Shown: positions 25,399-37,217 of the stretch, one piece after another
Layout of the letters: every line of letters begins with the position of its first letter
How positions within the stretch are numbered: the stretch's first letter is position 1
Assembly (NCBI RefSeq): GCF_037975245.1
Contig: NC_092581.1
Location: 9,741,303-9,805,302 of the forward strand
Direction: 5' to 3'
DNA: 64,000 nt
From: Apostichopus japonicus
Taxonomy: Eukaryota > Echinodermata > Holothuroidea > Aspidochirotida > Stichopodidae
The notes under the pieces: generated by a model
Databases searched by the model: none
Seen by the model: the letters and a program-made list of their open reading frames with translations, nothing else
What the model was told of the DNA's origin: nothing
Translations under genes and position numbers: made by a program

Positions 25399-26326
25399 GG
25401 GGAGGGATTCATGTTGGTGAGGGAGGGGTGGGGGTATTAGGAAGGAGGTTGGTAACCTGTTGGTAGATATGATTGAGGGGAGGGGAATGAACTGGTTTTC
25501 AAAGTTTGCAGGATAAATGTGAAGTCAATGCAATTTGTTTCTCATTTCTTGTGTATTGTTTGTACAAGTTATAATTTATGCGCATACTAATTAGCCTTTT
25601 ATTTACACTTGTTCCATTTACAGCAACAACTGAGGTGTCAAGGATGATATGGATGCACAACAGCCTCTACTTATCACTACAGAAGAGCCCTTGACCAGCA
25701 TGGAGGCCATCATGACTTTTATATAAACCCTAAATTTGGAAGCCTGTAAAATATTATAATTTATTCTATTAAAATTTAACTAAACGTCAAAAAATCAGTC
25801 ATATCCCTCACATTCAAACATCAAATTATATTTACTTATAAAAACCATGTCTTGAACTCATCAAGATATTAACATCCTAGAAGATTTTTATCAAAATCAT
25901 TTCAAATAGGCAAAGTCACTTACAGTATATCTAGACTGACTTAATGACATTTGCATATTTGCATACGTAATTAGCTTAATTATAAAAATTTGGGAAACCT
26001 CATTCAATACCTTTCCAACAATGGTTCCTATTGCCAAAAGTAACTGGATATGGAGTAATTAAAATGTGTAAATAATTCCCCAGGGACCTTTGAGACCTTT
26101 GTATATATAATGTAGAAAAAGGGTCTTCTAAATAAATGATCAATAAGAGATAAATAGGGTCTTCTAAAAGTGGAAAGTAAAATTACCAGGCTTACTGACT
26201 CCATTAGCATTAAACAATGCAGTAGGATCCCAGTAAAACGACTTAAACAAAGCTTGTTTTGGGTGAACGCTTCCAAGATTAATTTCCTTCAGGCTTCATT
26301 TGACCTTCTTACAATTCATACAACAG
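25399..26326. other. Spacer DNA with one possible orphan terminal exon
   Basis: Mostly featureless. A good 3' splice site (CTTGTTCCATTTACAG) ends at 25622. A phase-1 reading after it runs TTEVSRMIWMHNSLYLS and reaches a TGA near 25690. Another frame reads DDMDAQQPLLITTEEP and on to a TAA near 25727, but it contains a stop close to the splice site. Either could be a last exon with no visible partner. I do not recognise the protein. Confidence 0.2.
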
Positions 26327-26695
26327 GAGGGCGTTGTGGTCAAGTGGTTAAGGCAGTGGACTTGTGATCTAAGGATTACAGGTTCGAGCCCTGGCCAGAT
26401 CATTGCGTTGTGTCCTTGGGCAAGGCGCTTTATCTCCATTGCCTCTCTTCACCCAGGTGTATAAATGGGGACCTGCGAGGTAACTTGTAAATATAGTTGC
26501 GTGCGCCGGTTTGTGGCTGCACCCTATGGGAAGTCCCCCGGGGGACACGTGGATGTGGTGCACTGTGGTGCCCCAGGAGAGATTGATTGAATTGACCATT
26601 CAGTCACTAACGGAAGTAGTTGAACTTTGCAATCTGTCAGTTGGTCACGGGACCACGGGACGAGGGAACTTGCCCCGACTTTTTCCCAGACCTTG
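26327..26695 (+). mobile_element. tRNA-derived SINE (GGGCGTTGTGGTCAAG family)
   Basis: The head GTGGTCAAGTGGTTAAGGCA (A box), ACTTGTGATCTAAG and B box GGTTCGAGCCC give a tRNA-like layout closest in wording to tRNA-Ser. A body follows with CACCCAGGTGTATAAATGGG and AGTCCCCCGGGGGACACGTGG. Related copies lie at 31387 and 31770. It ends in a T-rich tract near the inner boundary of arm 2. Confidence 0.88.
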
Positions 26696-27664
26696 AGCTG
26701 TCTTTTTTTTCTTTCTTTGTTTCTTTCATTTTTTTTATTATTATAAAATTCGGTCGGTGATTTGGTTGGTTATGCCACATTTATACCGACAACTCTGCAA
26801 TACTTCTATACTTATTCGTAGTGTCATTACACAAGTTTTTCAGACCGACCACTCATAAACGAAATGACCTTTAGTCCCCAATAAAATAAATAAAAGCTTT
26901 AGGGTTCAATTGGTCAACAAAGGGTCATTAAGGTACAAAGTATTTTGTATTTCATCCAAAATGCTCTTCTTGATATGCTGTGTTGACGAGATTTCCAGAA
27001 GTTGGTCTCTGTTGACCTCAAATGACCTTTTAGCATCAGGAAGATTGAAATACTTGCATTTGCTGATATAAAAAAAAAACTCTTGGCTATTACACATCGT
27101 CGACCATCTATGCACCTCCCGCATAGAGGAAAAATGCAATGATAGTTTAGTTTGGTTTGATGGCAGGCTAATGTATTACTTGTGGGTACACAATGTTAAA
27201 ATATTAAAGTCGTCCACTTTTGTCAGACTGTATTTATACTATGTCTTTTTTTTTTATGCGTTAGTGTTAGTTTTGTTAAGTATATGAACCCCCCAGAAAT
27301 TGCATCATACTGTTACTTTTGATATTCCTTGACGTCTAATAGCTGTGCGTTAGACGTACTGTAGCCTGCTGTGACAGTGTCTTGGCCTGTAATTTTCATG
27401 AGAATAAAGTTCTGAACAAAGTATAAAGACAAACTCAGTTGTAAGAGTCGTCTCTAGCCAGTTAACCGCTAAGATTCAATGCCTCGCCAAACACACAAAA
27501 ATGGAGAAAACACCACCATCACCGTACAAATAAACATCACAGAAGTTGTTTCCATGTATGTATGGCAAACGAACCTCAGTGAGAACGAAAAAAGAGAGGC
27601 AGGCAAACCTAAAACAGGAAAGAAAGAGATGTATAAATAGTACAGTACGCATGATGTTCAAGGG

Positions 27665-28987
27665 CAGGGGCGTATCCAGGATTTTCCAATAGGGGGGCGT
27701 CAGGCATGAATGATCGCCGTCCTGGGGGATGGGTCTAAGGGGAGGGGTGTACACTTTTTGCTTTCGAAGAAGGGCTGAAATGCAAAATGGTGTCATATGC
27801 ATGGGCGGCGATCCGTACTTCCGAGTGGGGGGGGGGATATGACCTTGTTGACTATCTAAGCGTAGCGCCACCATGGGTTGGCGCGAAGCGTACAAGAAAA
27901 TTTTGGGATTAACAAACCCTCTAGATGGCCGGAAACGGCACTTCCCGAGGTTTCCAAGCGGCATATACCCAACTTTAAAATAGGGATGTCATGTCCGAAA
28001 TATCTCATAATCAGGATCCTAAATACTTTTTTTTAATTTCGGGTGTTATTTTGGGAAAATTGCCCCTGTCAATCTTGTTTCAGGCGCAACGTTAGAATGT
28101 TCGAGAGCTCTTTTATATTATTCGATGAAGAAAATGGCCTCATGCAGGCTATTATAGGCCTATACACATGCAATACACAATTACACATAGTTACATTCCT
28201 AGGTACCGATTGCTAGGGCATCCAGGTGAAACGTGTATTAAGCATTACCCTGGTTACATGAGATTCTCAGCTGTTCGAGGGAACATGTACGTGTGTAGGC
28301 CTTCTATAGGGCCTATATGAATACTATGAGGGTGCATATATGTACTATATCAATACCGTGGGCGCAATAATACATTTTGTTGTTATAGGGCCAATGAAGC
28401 CTACAGTCAACTATTTTTGCTTTATAAAGACGCTTTATTTGAAAAGATCGCACTGCGTTTATGGTAGGCGAGAAATGAAGCTAAAAAAGAGCCGTACATT
28501 AACGAAGATGCGTAAATGTAGGCATAAAAATATTCTAATCCCTGGCATTTGGTGGGGGGATATGGTGCATTACATCCCCTCCACCCATTTTCATGGGGGG
28601 ATATATCCCCCCTCCACACAGGATCGCCGCCCATGGCCATATGTGATCCATTTTCGACCTTAATAATAAGCAACATTTCCAGTAAATATGGACACAAAAT
28701 GCACAATTTAGTATGGCTGGCATGTCACTTAGTGTTTATAGTGATAATACAAACACAATTACCATCTATGTTTCTAAAACTATTATGCCGCCGAACTTCG
28801 CCAGAACCTTTTTTTGGCAAACAAAAAATAAAGCATACGGGAGGGGGGGGGGGGGCGGGTTGAGCGATCACCGACATCTCACATAAAGGTCGTCATCAAT
28901 TTTTTTTTTTTTTTTTGGCTAAACTTTTTTTTTTGTGACGGCCAATAGGGGGCGCGCGCCTGTTGCGCCCCCCTGGATACGCCCCTG
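27665..28987. mobile_element. hAT-like element inserted in arm 2 only
   Basis: Termini CAGGGGCGTATCCAGG and CCTGGATACGCCCCTG, flanked by CAAGGG (27659-27664 and 28988-28993). Arm 1 shows one uninterrupted CCCTTG at 18442-18447 in the same context, the empty site. The visible duplicate is 6 bp. An 8-bp version (TTCAAGGG against TGCAAGGG) would need one mismatch. A second element is nested at 27800-28635. No transposase recognised. Confidence 0.88.
27800..28635. mobile_element. Nested hAT-like element (CATGGGCGGCGATCC family)
   Basis: Termini CATGGGCGGCGATCC and GGATCGCCGCCCATG are perfect 15-bp inverted repeats. The flanks GTCATATG (27792-27799) and GCCATATG (28636-28643) are an 8-bp duplication with one mismatch. 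The shared stem-loop module starts at 27851, 51 bp from the left end, followed by GGCCGGAAACGGCACTTCCC as in the composite element. Confidence 0.88.
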
Positions 28988-29171
28988 CAAGGGTAATTAC
29001 TAACTGGGATTAGTCTCTTCTGAGGAAACTTAACTTGAAAAAAACCTTAAATCAAAGATAACTGTGGGCTTTAGAGCCAGCAAATCAGTATTGGTCTATA
29101 TATACTACTTAACCGTAAATCAAGCGAATCAAACTAGGTTCATTCGATAGAATCATAATGTAAAGACGATG

Positions 29172-32100
29172 TTATTCAATCATGATAACGGTACGTCGGT
29201 TCTCTGGTCCACGGAATCGGTTACAATCGATGTTGGATGACGGGCAGTGTTGAGAGCAATCAGCACCCCATCTACCCTTCGGACAAGCTGTGAAAAGAAA
29301 GAGAGATAGTGTGTGTTAAGCGAAAATGAAATAATAAATAGTGAATTGTTTGCAAAAATAGGAAAAGAATCGAAAACTTTACTAAATTAACAATTATCCT
29401 TATGAAAATTTGTATTTGTTGAAGGAATTTGTTCTTTTATCAATGGTGCATTTGAAATTGAAGCCAGGTCTGCGGGAACCCCCCCCCCCCTCCCCCTCCC
29501 CATCTCACACCACAATCCCCGGTTGGAATCAATCTCTTCATCTTCATAGTCTCTTGTTTTTGAGTACCTTCTGCTCCCATCTGTTGAAAGTTTCTGTTTA
29601 AATGTACCTACTACTGTCCATCATTTAATCTCAGTTTATTCTAAATAATTGTCAATATATTAGTATGCATGGGAACATATCCCTATGTACACCTTCTTCC
29701 CACCCCCACCCCACCTCCACAATGCATTTATCGTAGAATTGATCGTTCTTTTGCTAGCCTGTCTAATCCGTCTGTTGAGCTAAGTGTAATGGCCATTTTC
29801 TTTGCTACGTCATAAATGTGAGAGTTGTTTACTTGAGTTAATACACGTAATTTCTTGATCCAATTGACCTGTATACCTTGTATGGATGAGTTTGTCTCAT
29901 CCTGTGTAATTCTGAAAGTAATTAATGTATAGCCTTGATGCAATTGACAAGGCGCCTACAAAATGCAGAGAATGGCACACTAAACAATTGCCTTCCCTAC
30001 ATATGGTATAATTCTTTTATTGTTGTATATTACAGCTATTATTTTAACACACAAACCTTTTACAAAGTTCACTCTTTCTTTTGTCTAATTTTTTCTTCTT
30101 CTTCCAAGGACATAGACAAAGCACATCATAAAATATAATGAATGTCGGTGTACTTTTCATAAAGTACAATAATCTTCGTTCTATACAACAGAGACCTTGA
30201 CATTACAACACCGAATCCCTCGAGGCTTTATATTTTAAAAGGAAAACTTCGTCTTATCGTTGCCTCTTATTGCTGTCTTATGAAGTCACTCGTTCAAGTA
30301 AACACCTTAAAGGGTGTGAAGACTCACGCAAAAAGAAACGTCTAATGCCGGTATTTTAACCTAGTTTCGAATCAGGTGTAACAGAAGTGTTAAACACCGA
30401 TCCCAGAAAATACACACACAGCTTGCTACCGTCGGTATTTAATTAGACACTAGTGTACAGTCAGTACTTACAGCTGCGGTCAATACCCACATCACAGTAT
30501 ACAAACAATACAGCGATGGACATCTCAGGTCCAGCTAAAGATAACAATTAAGGTGCCACGTTTCATTGCTGTCTGCATTTTGCAGCGACACAAACAAAAC
30601 GTCACTTGCAAGCAACAGAAAGTTAACTTTTTCAGATGGCCGCACGCGGTTTGGGGCGAGTCTTCAGTGCCTTTAAAGGAGACACAAAACCTAACCATAT
30701 TCATCGATGTAAGTGATATAGATAACTGTCATACATAACTTGCCCTAATAGCTGAGAGAAATCGTATCCCTTTTAGCAGATATAAAAGGTTTGATGATCC
30801 TTTACACAAATGACGCCGAAGACTTGATCAAGTCTAACTCTGAGATCATCCAGCCTCATGTGCTTCAAGTTGTTATGTTCTGCTTTATTCATTATACACT
30901 TGTCTATTATCTGTAATGGAAATTGGTTTTCAAACTTCTTAATCTAAAACACTGAGAACTCTGAACATGACCTAATGGTGTCATTGTTTCAATGTCAACA
31001 TCGTTAACATTCTAACTTGACAATATGAAGGAGAAAAGAAAGAAGAAAAGAAATGAGAAAGGAAAAGATTCTCAGATTCTATAGTGGCTCCAAGTGACAT
31101 CATATCTTTACAAAATGGCAGCTCGCCAGACAGGACATTCAAACTAGGATATCTCCCAAAAGGAGCAATATTTGACTGAGCTGTTGGGGGAGTTACTCAT
31201 CACGAAGAACTCTGTCATATTTAGCTAAAGATGGACTTGTGTCCCCCTTTAATGTTGATGAAGTAACAGATATACTATACAGTCTACTTATTTGCACAAA
31301 TATTAGGTCAAGATTTATCAATATTAAAACAACTTAAGGACAACTAGGGGGCGTTTTGGTCAAGTGGTGATCTAAGGAATATTTGGGAGGGCGTTGTGGT
31401 CAAGTGGTTAAGGCAGTGGACTTGTGATCTAAGGATTACAGGTTCGAGCCCTGGCCAGATCATTGCGTTGTGTCCTTGGGCAAGGCGCTTTATCTCCATT
31501 GCCTCTCTTCACCCAGGTGTATAAATGGGGACCTGCGAGGTAACTTGTAAATATAGTTGCGTGCGCCGGTTTGTGGCTGCACCCTATGGGAAGTCCCCCG
31601 GGGGACACGTGGTTGTGGTGCACTGTGGTGCCCCAGGAGAGATTGATTGAATTGTGCACACTTTGGTGTGTGGGTGTGACAAGTTACCAATGACCAGGGG
31701 TTAAGTTGTAAAGTCGTGTGAGGAGGCATTAGCCTCATACAGGACTGTAAACCTTCAACTTTTTTTTTTTATTACAGGTTCGAGCCCTGGCCAGATAATT
31801 GGAGCAAAGCACTTTTTCTCCATTGCCTCTCTTCACCCAGGTGTATAAATGGGGACTTGCGAGGTGACTTGTAAATATAGTTGCGTGCGCCGGTTTGTGG
31901 TTGCACCCTATGGGAAGTCCCCCAGGGGGACACGTGGCTGTGGTGCACTGTGATGCCCAGGAGAGATTGTTTGTTGAAATTGTTTGTGACAAGTTACCAA
32001 TGAGCAGGGTTAAGTACAGCGCGGCGAGACTTTAATGTAAGTTGCGCTATGTAAGAACTGTTCATTATTATTATTACGGGTATTCTCTGTATATTACTGC

Positions 32101-35100
32101 TATTTCTATTAACACACAGAAACACGTAGACAAATATTATACCAAGCACAGCACATCATACAATATTTTCGGTTTTCGATGCCTTTTCAATGCACCTTTG
32201 CCCCCCCCCCCCCCCTCTCTCCACAATGCATTTGATCTTGAGCATCGAAAGGAAACTTTTTCTGTACTTGTGTAGTAAATAATCTACCAATAATGACGGG
32301 CTAAAAGTTTGCCTCATTCCCAGATATCGAGTGAATGAAAAATTCCCATCCTCAGTTATGAAGCAAAACATTGATAGGAACGTTGACAGAGACACATACA
32401 TTACGACGTACTGGTGCTAGACACGGTGAAATATACGTAGCTCAGCAGTTAACCAAGTGTACATTGATGTACGGAGAGGGGACAACATCTGTCCACGCAT
32501 TTCAATATTTAAACAACATGTTTGTAAGGCACAAGCGATACAGCGATAAAATTATAGACTACTTCAGACCTGAAGTAACTTCAGTTATCTACTGCCTTTA
32601 GCAATACTGACAATCGAAATTGTCTCTTATGAAAAATCTGGTGTGACGTATATCCAGAGTATCAACGTGGATGAACTTTAACAAAATTGTTGTGTTTTCT
32701 TTACATATATACACGGACCAACTCAATCCAAGACAAGCAAACCTAATTTAGGACTATGAAGTTGAACACTTCAGCGGTTCAACGAAGTATAGAGATTCCG
32801 TGCGTCCGCACCTGGTTAAAACAAGCATACAGTCTACAGTTGCAGCGACTAATCATAATTAGGAACATACCTCGATCGCACTTGTTACCATGCCAACCCG
32901 GGGCGCACTTGCACCCATACAAATCAGCATAGCAGAGTAGGAAGCCTTTGCATCGTGTGTTTCCACCTTCCAGGTCACCGCATCGCAAGGTACCTTCATC
33001 GGAACTAATTTCTTCTTGGCCTAGGATGCCAGTGTAAAGTGGACTTGCTTCAAGTTCTTACAGGATAGAAGAAAAAGAAAACCCACACATAAACAAAACC
33101 ACTACAAAAAGCATATCAACAATTCACGTACCATAACCTCAGCAATACTCCCTTAATTAAATGGAAGTTTTCTCAGGTGATTCTTTTAAATTGACGACGT
33201 CTGTTGACTTGCAATTCCTTGATCAAGTGCTCAGTCAGAATACAAAACAAGTCACCCACGCACACACGCAAAACAACAACAAAAGGAAGAAGAAGACGAA
33301 CAAGCGAACAATCCTTATCAGAGGTTAGGTTCACTTTGAATTCGTATTGTATCTGTTCAATCACATACCTAGTCTGCGAAACTGAAACTTCTGATTTCTC
33401 ACCAAGATATGAAGTTTCCAATCATATAGCCTATCAGATATTAGTTTGGTCAAATTGGTGATCAAAGACAAAACGACGCAATAACTATATATGCAGTTCT
33501 TTGGTAATATAAACATTTTTTTTTCGGTTAAGTAAAAGGCCCTTCACACCTATGTCACAAACGAATCCGCCAAATGGAGGCGGACAGGTGCACTGATCTG
33601 ATCCATCTTTGCCTACTCCTCCATTCAAGCAAGGGAACCTACTACGAGATGAGCATGTTCCACTTCCATCTAGGTACATGTCAGGTGGGCAACCTACAAC
33701 AAGATACAGAAATAAACACATCAGTTCAATAGACACAACCATTTGAGGAAATCCTCAGTGGTGCGTATCCATTTTTGGCAGTAACAAAATTAAACGAAAT
33801 TATTACTCACCAGTTCGTTTAGCACAGCCCAAAAAAATAAAATAAATAAACTCCTGTCCACTGAGCGGTATCGGTGGGAAATAACTTATTAGAAAATACA
33901 GGATACATCCATAATTAAAAGTATGTTAAGAACCTTTACAAAATACGAAAAGTTTATGTAACGGAATAATGGAATGCGGTTTCAATAAAATAAATCGATA
34001 GCGGTCGGATAGCAACGTTTCCCATATTGATGAGAATTTATCCGATCGAAGGAAATAATAAGGTGATTAATGTAGGCGATTAACCTAATTGGTAGCTCGT
34101 CGTGTTGAACAGTCGAAGTCGAAATTCGAAGTGGTGTAAGTTCAAACTAACGACACTAAAAGGGTAATTGAGGGCGCTATTTGTTGACGGAAGCAGTAGC
34201 GGTGTCAAGTTACGTCGCTAAACATGCTTCTTAAAGAAGAAAGATGAGGGGATACGGGTGTAGAGAGGATGGTAAAGGGTGACATGGAATGGGACCGAAG
34301 TATTTGGTGAGGAAGGGAATTTTCGCCGCTTTGACTTTCATCGATGTTAACGTCTTCTGTTCCATGATTGGTTCAACATTACCTACTTCGGAACATCATT
34401 AATATTCATCTAATCTATCAATGAATGACCGAATCATGAATGAGGAATAAAACAAACGGGGCCCTAATATTTGGTTATGTTTTTCTTTGTCTGAAAGTAC
34501 GCACTCTTAAACTAGACGTCTGAAAATGGACCGAAAAAATTCTAAAGGCCTGCACAGATTTCATATGTGTTAATATTCCGGTTATTGAATTATATTTTTG
34601 CTTGGAGATTAGAGGCTACTCAATTTGGAACGCCTCTTGAACAGAAACTGTAACTTTCAACGTTTAACAGACTGGTAATGGTTTAACTATATATCTCATA
34701 ACGCAAACATTACTTGAGAATGAAAAAAAAAATTGGTTTTACAATTCGATAATTTGCTGAGATAATGTCGCTCTTTAGCAGTTACCAGATTCAAATGGGA
34801 GATGTAGGGTAAACAATCAAATAACTTTAAAATATCTTTATTGACAATCGGTGGAGAATATTGTCAAACGCATTTCTGCAACTGGAAAAGCGTGACGAAG
34901 TATGCGACTATATCAGGATTCGCAATCATTTCAAATTCTGAAGAACAAAAAACGTTTTCTTTTATTAGGTAGAATTTTTAGATTGATAATTTTATTCCAA
35001 AAGGGTACAAAGCAGACCAGCAAATCGGGTGCCGTTCATCAAACTAACACATTTACTTTTATATATTTTGCGTTCATTAAAAGTTACTTACTTGCGACGA

Positions 35101-35483
35101 TAACTTCGATTTGGACGAACCAACCTCTACTCCCTCTTTTACCGCGTCTGATGGTATAAATACCCGCAGCGCCCTCTATTTTGCTCAGCTGCAACTTAGG
35201 ACCGGAATAGATGTTTCTTCTTTTGCCTTTGCACCACTGAATCTGCCAACATCCGGGACTCCACACCACTCCAAATGGATCGTGAGGAGCCAGGTCGGTT
35301 TCCGACGGGTCACCAGAGGCAGGATAGAGAGTGACAGTGAACACCCCACGAGTGTCAAGAATCTCTGTAATTAAACAATAGGTTGTTATGTATTTATATA
35401 TCCATCCATCAATCCATTTATCTATCCGTCATGCATGCGTCCATTCATCCACCCATCTTTCTATCTATCAATCTATCCATGCA

Positions 35484-35522
<39 letters not shown>

Positions 35523-35565
35523 CCTATATATATAGCCTATATATATATATATACATATATATAGG

Positions 35566-35643
<78 letters not shown>

Positions 35644-36762
35644 CGCACGGTAAAATATGCGGTATTTTGTGGTTGAAGTTGGCATTATAGGCAGTATATA
35701 CGTACGAACAGAGGGAGGCTCACTGTCCGTGAGTATCGCTTCACTTTCCCACTGACATTAATGTACCTGTTGTCAAAAATCTAAACCCGGTGGCGGAGGG
35801 TTGTGGGGTAGAGAGTTGAGGGTTCATAGAAGGTTGTCATCTTTCCATAGATTTGACAAGTGAATACTCTAAAATGTATAAATCACATTCCATAGATAAC
35901 TCGATAAACTCGGTGAAAGGACCGCTTAACACTCAAGAGTTGTATAGACTTACTTGAATTTCTTTTTACAAATGTACGAGCTGTGGTGGCTGAATCCAAC
36001 GTTGCTTCATACACGCCGTAGCGAAGTCCCTTGTACCTTTTTGGCTGGGCGACGGTCAGGGCGCATCCCCAGAAGTAGTTATCAACGTTTATCTGCGATA
36101 TCTTCACGCTATCGCTCTGAAGTCCCGTATCTTTAGTTATTTCCAAGTCCAACTCTCCACCAATTGATGCTGGGTTAGACGTGTCAACAGCATAAACATT
36201 AAGTGCAGTTTGCCCAAGTTGGGGGCAGTTATTGGCCAAAAGTAGACCATTATTAGTTCTCACGACGTTACTTCCATGTGTAAACGATACTGTATTAAAG
36301 AAGAAACGTCACCAAATCAATCGATTTGATATGTGTTCTGAATCGATATAAATATCGATATGCAAGTACATCTGAAAAATATGTCTGTAACAAAATATCT
36401 CACAACATTTGTGGTGCCAAAATAAAATCTCAAGCTTATCATATTCAGTTAATGTACTGGGAGGGGGGGTTGTTGGGGGAGGGCGAAGGGTGGTTATCTT
36501 TGGTGAGAAAAATCGGAGGCAGCCCATTATACAATATACATTATAAACACTTGGCATGCCCAGAAAAAAATGTACGAAAGAATTTGCGACTTGAAATATT
36601 CGCTATACATGGAAGATTTAATTTTATTATATTTTACCTCTCGTAGAGTTAAGGAATGATGATATTTAAATCATTAAGTGACAAAAAGAGGGATTGCTTC
36701 TTACCCCAGCAGAAGGCTGTCAGCAGGACTAACAGTGGAAGGTTCCCGATATGCTTCTCCAT
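29172..36762 (-). CDS. Secreted Tie-like Ig/EGF protein B (6 exons, 370 aa)
   Basis: Exons on the minus strand, in order: 36705-36762, 35954-36289, 35092-35364, 33550-33693, 32871-33056, 29172-29287, all phase 1. Domain order is as in gene A: signal peptide (1-19), Ig-like (20-131 and 132-222), EGF-like (223-270 and 271-332) and the start of a third EGF-like motif (333-370). By eye the Ig exons differ from gene A at about 11 of 112 and 6 of 91 residues. The two middle EGF-like exons differ more and have one-codon length changes, with YLDGSGTC replacing YHRIGKC and ISSDEG replacing TDTVS. The C-terminus is unrelated ([10 protein letters not shown], stop TAA). The exon 5 acceptor reads TGTAAG instead of TTGTTAG, a weaker site. 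TATAAAG lies about 60 bp upstream of the ATG. The ligand is unknown. A Tie-like soluble ectodomain is inferred. Confidence 0.82.
30311..30672 (-). mobile_element. TTAA-targeting MITE (copy 2), inserted in arm 2 only
   Basis: On the + strand it starts AGGGTGTGAAGACTC and ends CTTCAGTGCCT, inverted relative to copy 1 at 20446-20802. Perfect TTAA flanks at 30307-30310 and 30673-30676. In arm 1 the matching place (17101-17122, CCTTTAAGGTGTTTAC) has a single TTAA at 17110-17113. It lies in intron 5 of gene B. It inserted after the duplication, or was lost precisely from arm 1. Confidence 0.93.
31387..31760 (+). mobile_element. tRNA-derived SINE, full head
   Basis: Same tRNA-like head and body as 26327-26695, almost identical through GTCCCCCGGGGGACACGTGG and GAGATTGATTGAATTG. 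After that the 3' part differs: a TGTGGGTGTGACAAGTTACC block, then a poly-T. The 3' ends of the family are therefore heterogeneous. Confidence 0.88.
31772..32060 (+). mobile_element. SINE copy truncated within the tRNA-like head
   Basis: It begins at ATTACAGGTTCGAGCCCTGG, so the A box is missing but the B box is present. The body follows the family and ends GTTGCGCTATGTAAGAACTG with an (ATT)n tail, a 3' end of LINE (CR1/L2) style that may be the recognition tail. Confidence 0.8.
35490..35640. repeat. (TA)n with TATAGCC inverted pair, intron 2 of gene B
   Basis: TA runs containing TATAGCCTATATATATAGCC and, after a short gap, TATAGGCTATA, which is self-complementary. It occupies the position of the TA/GGAT tract in gene A. 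Directly beside it, 35400-35489 is a degenerate CCAT/CTAT tract. Confidence 0.9.
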
Positions 36763-36817
36763 TCTAACAAGGCTGCGAAGTAACTAATTGTAAATTACAA
36801 TTGAGAAATAAACGGGT

Positions 36818-36824
36818 CTTTATA
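36818..36824 (-). promoter_or_regulatory. Candidate TATA box of gene B
   Basis: On the coding strand TATAAAG lies 56-62 bp upstream of the ATG at 36762, within GTCGGTATAAAGACCCG. This spacing allows a start site about 30 bp downstream and a short 5' UTR. Arm 1 reads TAAAAAAC here. Assigned by position and motif only. Confidence 0.5.
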
Positions 36825-37217
36825 CCGACGACTAATCCAATTTTGTTTGCATCATTGACTTTGAAAGGGAAATTATTGACCTATAAATATTCAATATATA
36901 TCATCTGATGAAATAAGTGAAAGGGTTACAAGGCTATGCACGTATTGCTCTCTACGCATATTATCTGCTTCTTAAACATTTTGAATAGATTCGAATTGAA
37001 GCACAAAAGGAACAATTCTTTTTTACAACGCCTTAGCCGTTTTGGTCTACTGACCGAACGAGTCCCAGACTTGCACAGATTTTGTGAGAATCTCCCAGGA
37101 TTTATGCATCAACCTGCAATTTGTTTAAACTATTCTGAAAAAAAAGTATGTCCTTGGAAGTATTGTTACTCTACAAATCCGTTATATTTTATTTCTTGGA
37201 GTCGGGGTGTGCATGAT

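Larger units (their letters stand above)
30846..32565. repeat. Arm 2-specific insertion block with SINEs
   Basis: Arm 2 departs from arm 1 at about 30846 and rejoins at about 32565. In place of this block arm 1 has only about 65 unmatched bases (around 16860-16925). The block contains a decayed SINE head (GGCGTTTTGGTCAAGTGGT, about 31349), two SINE copies, a poly-C run near 32202-32215 and otherwise unremarkable DNA. Confidence 0.75.
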
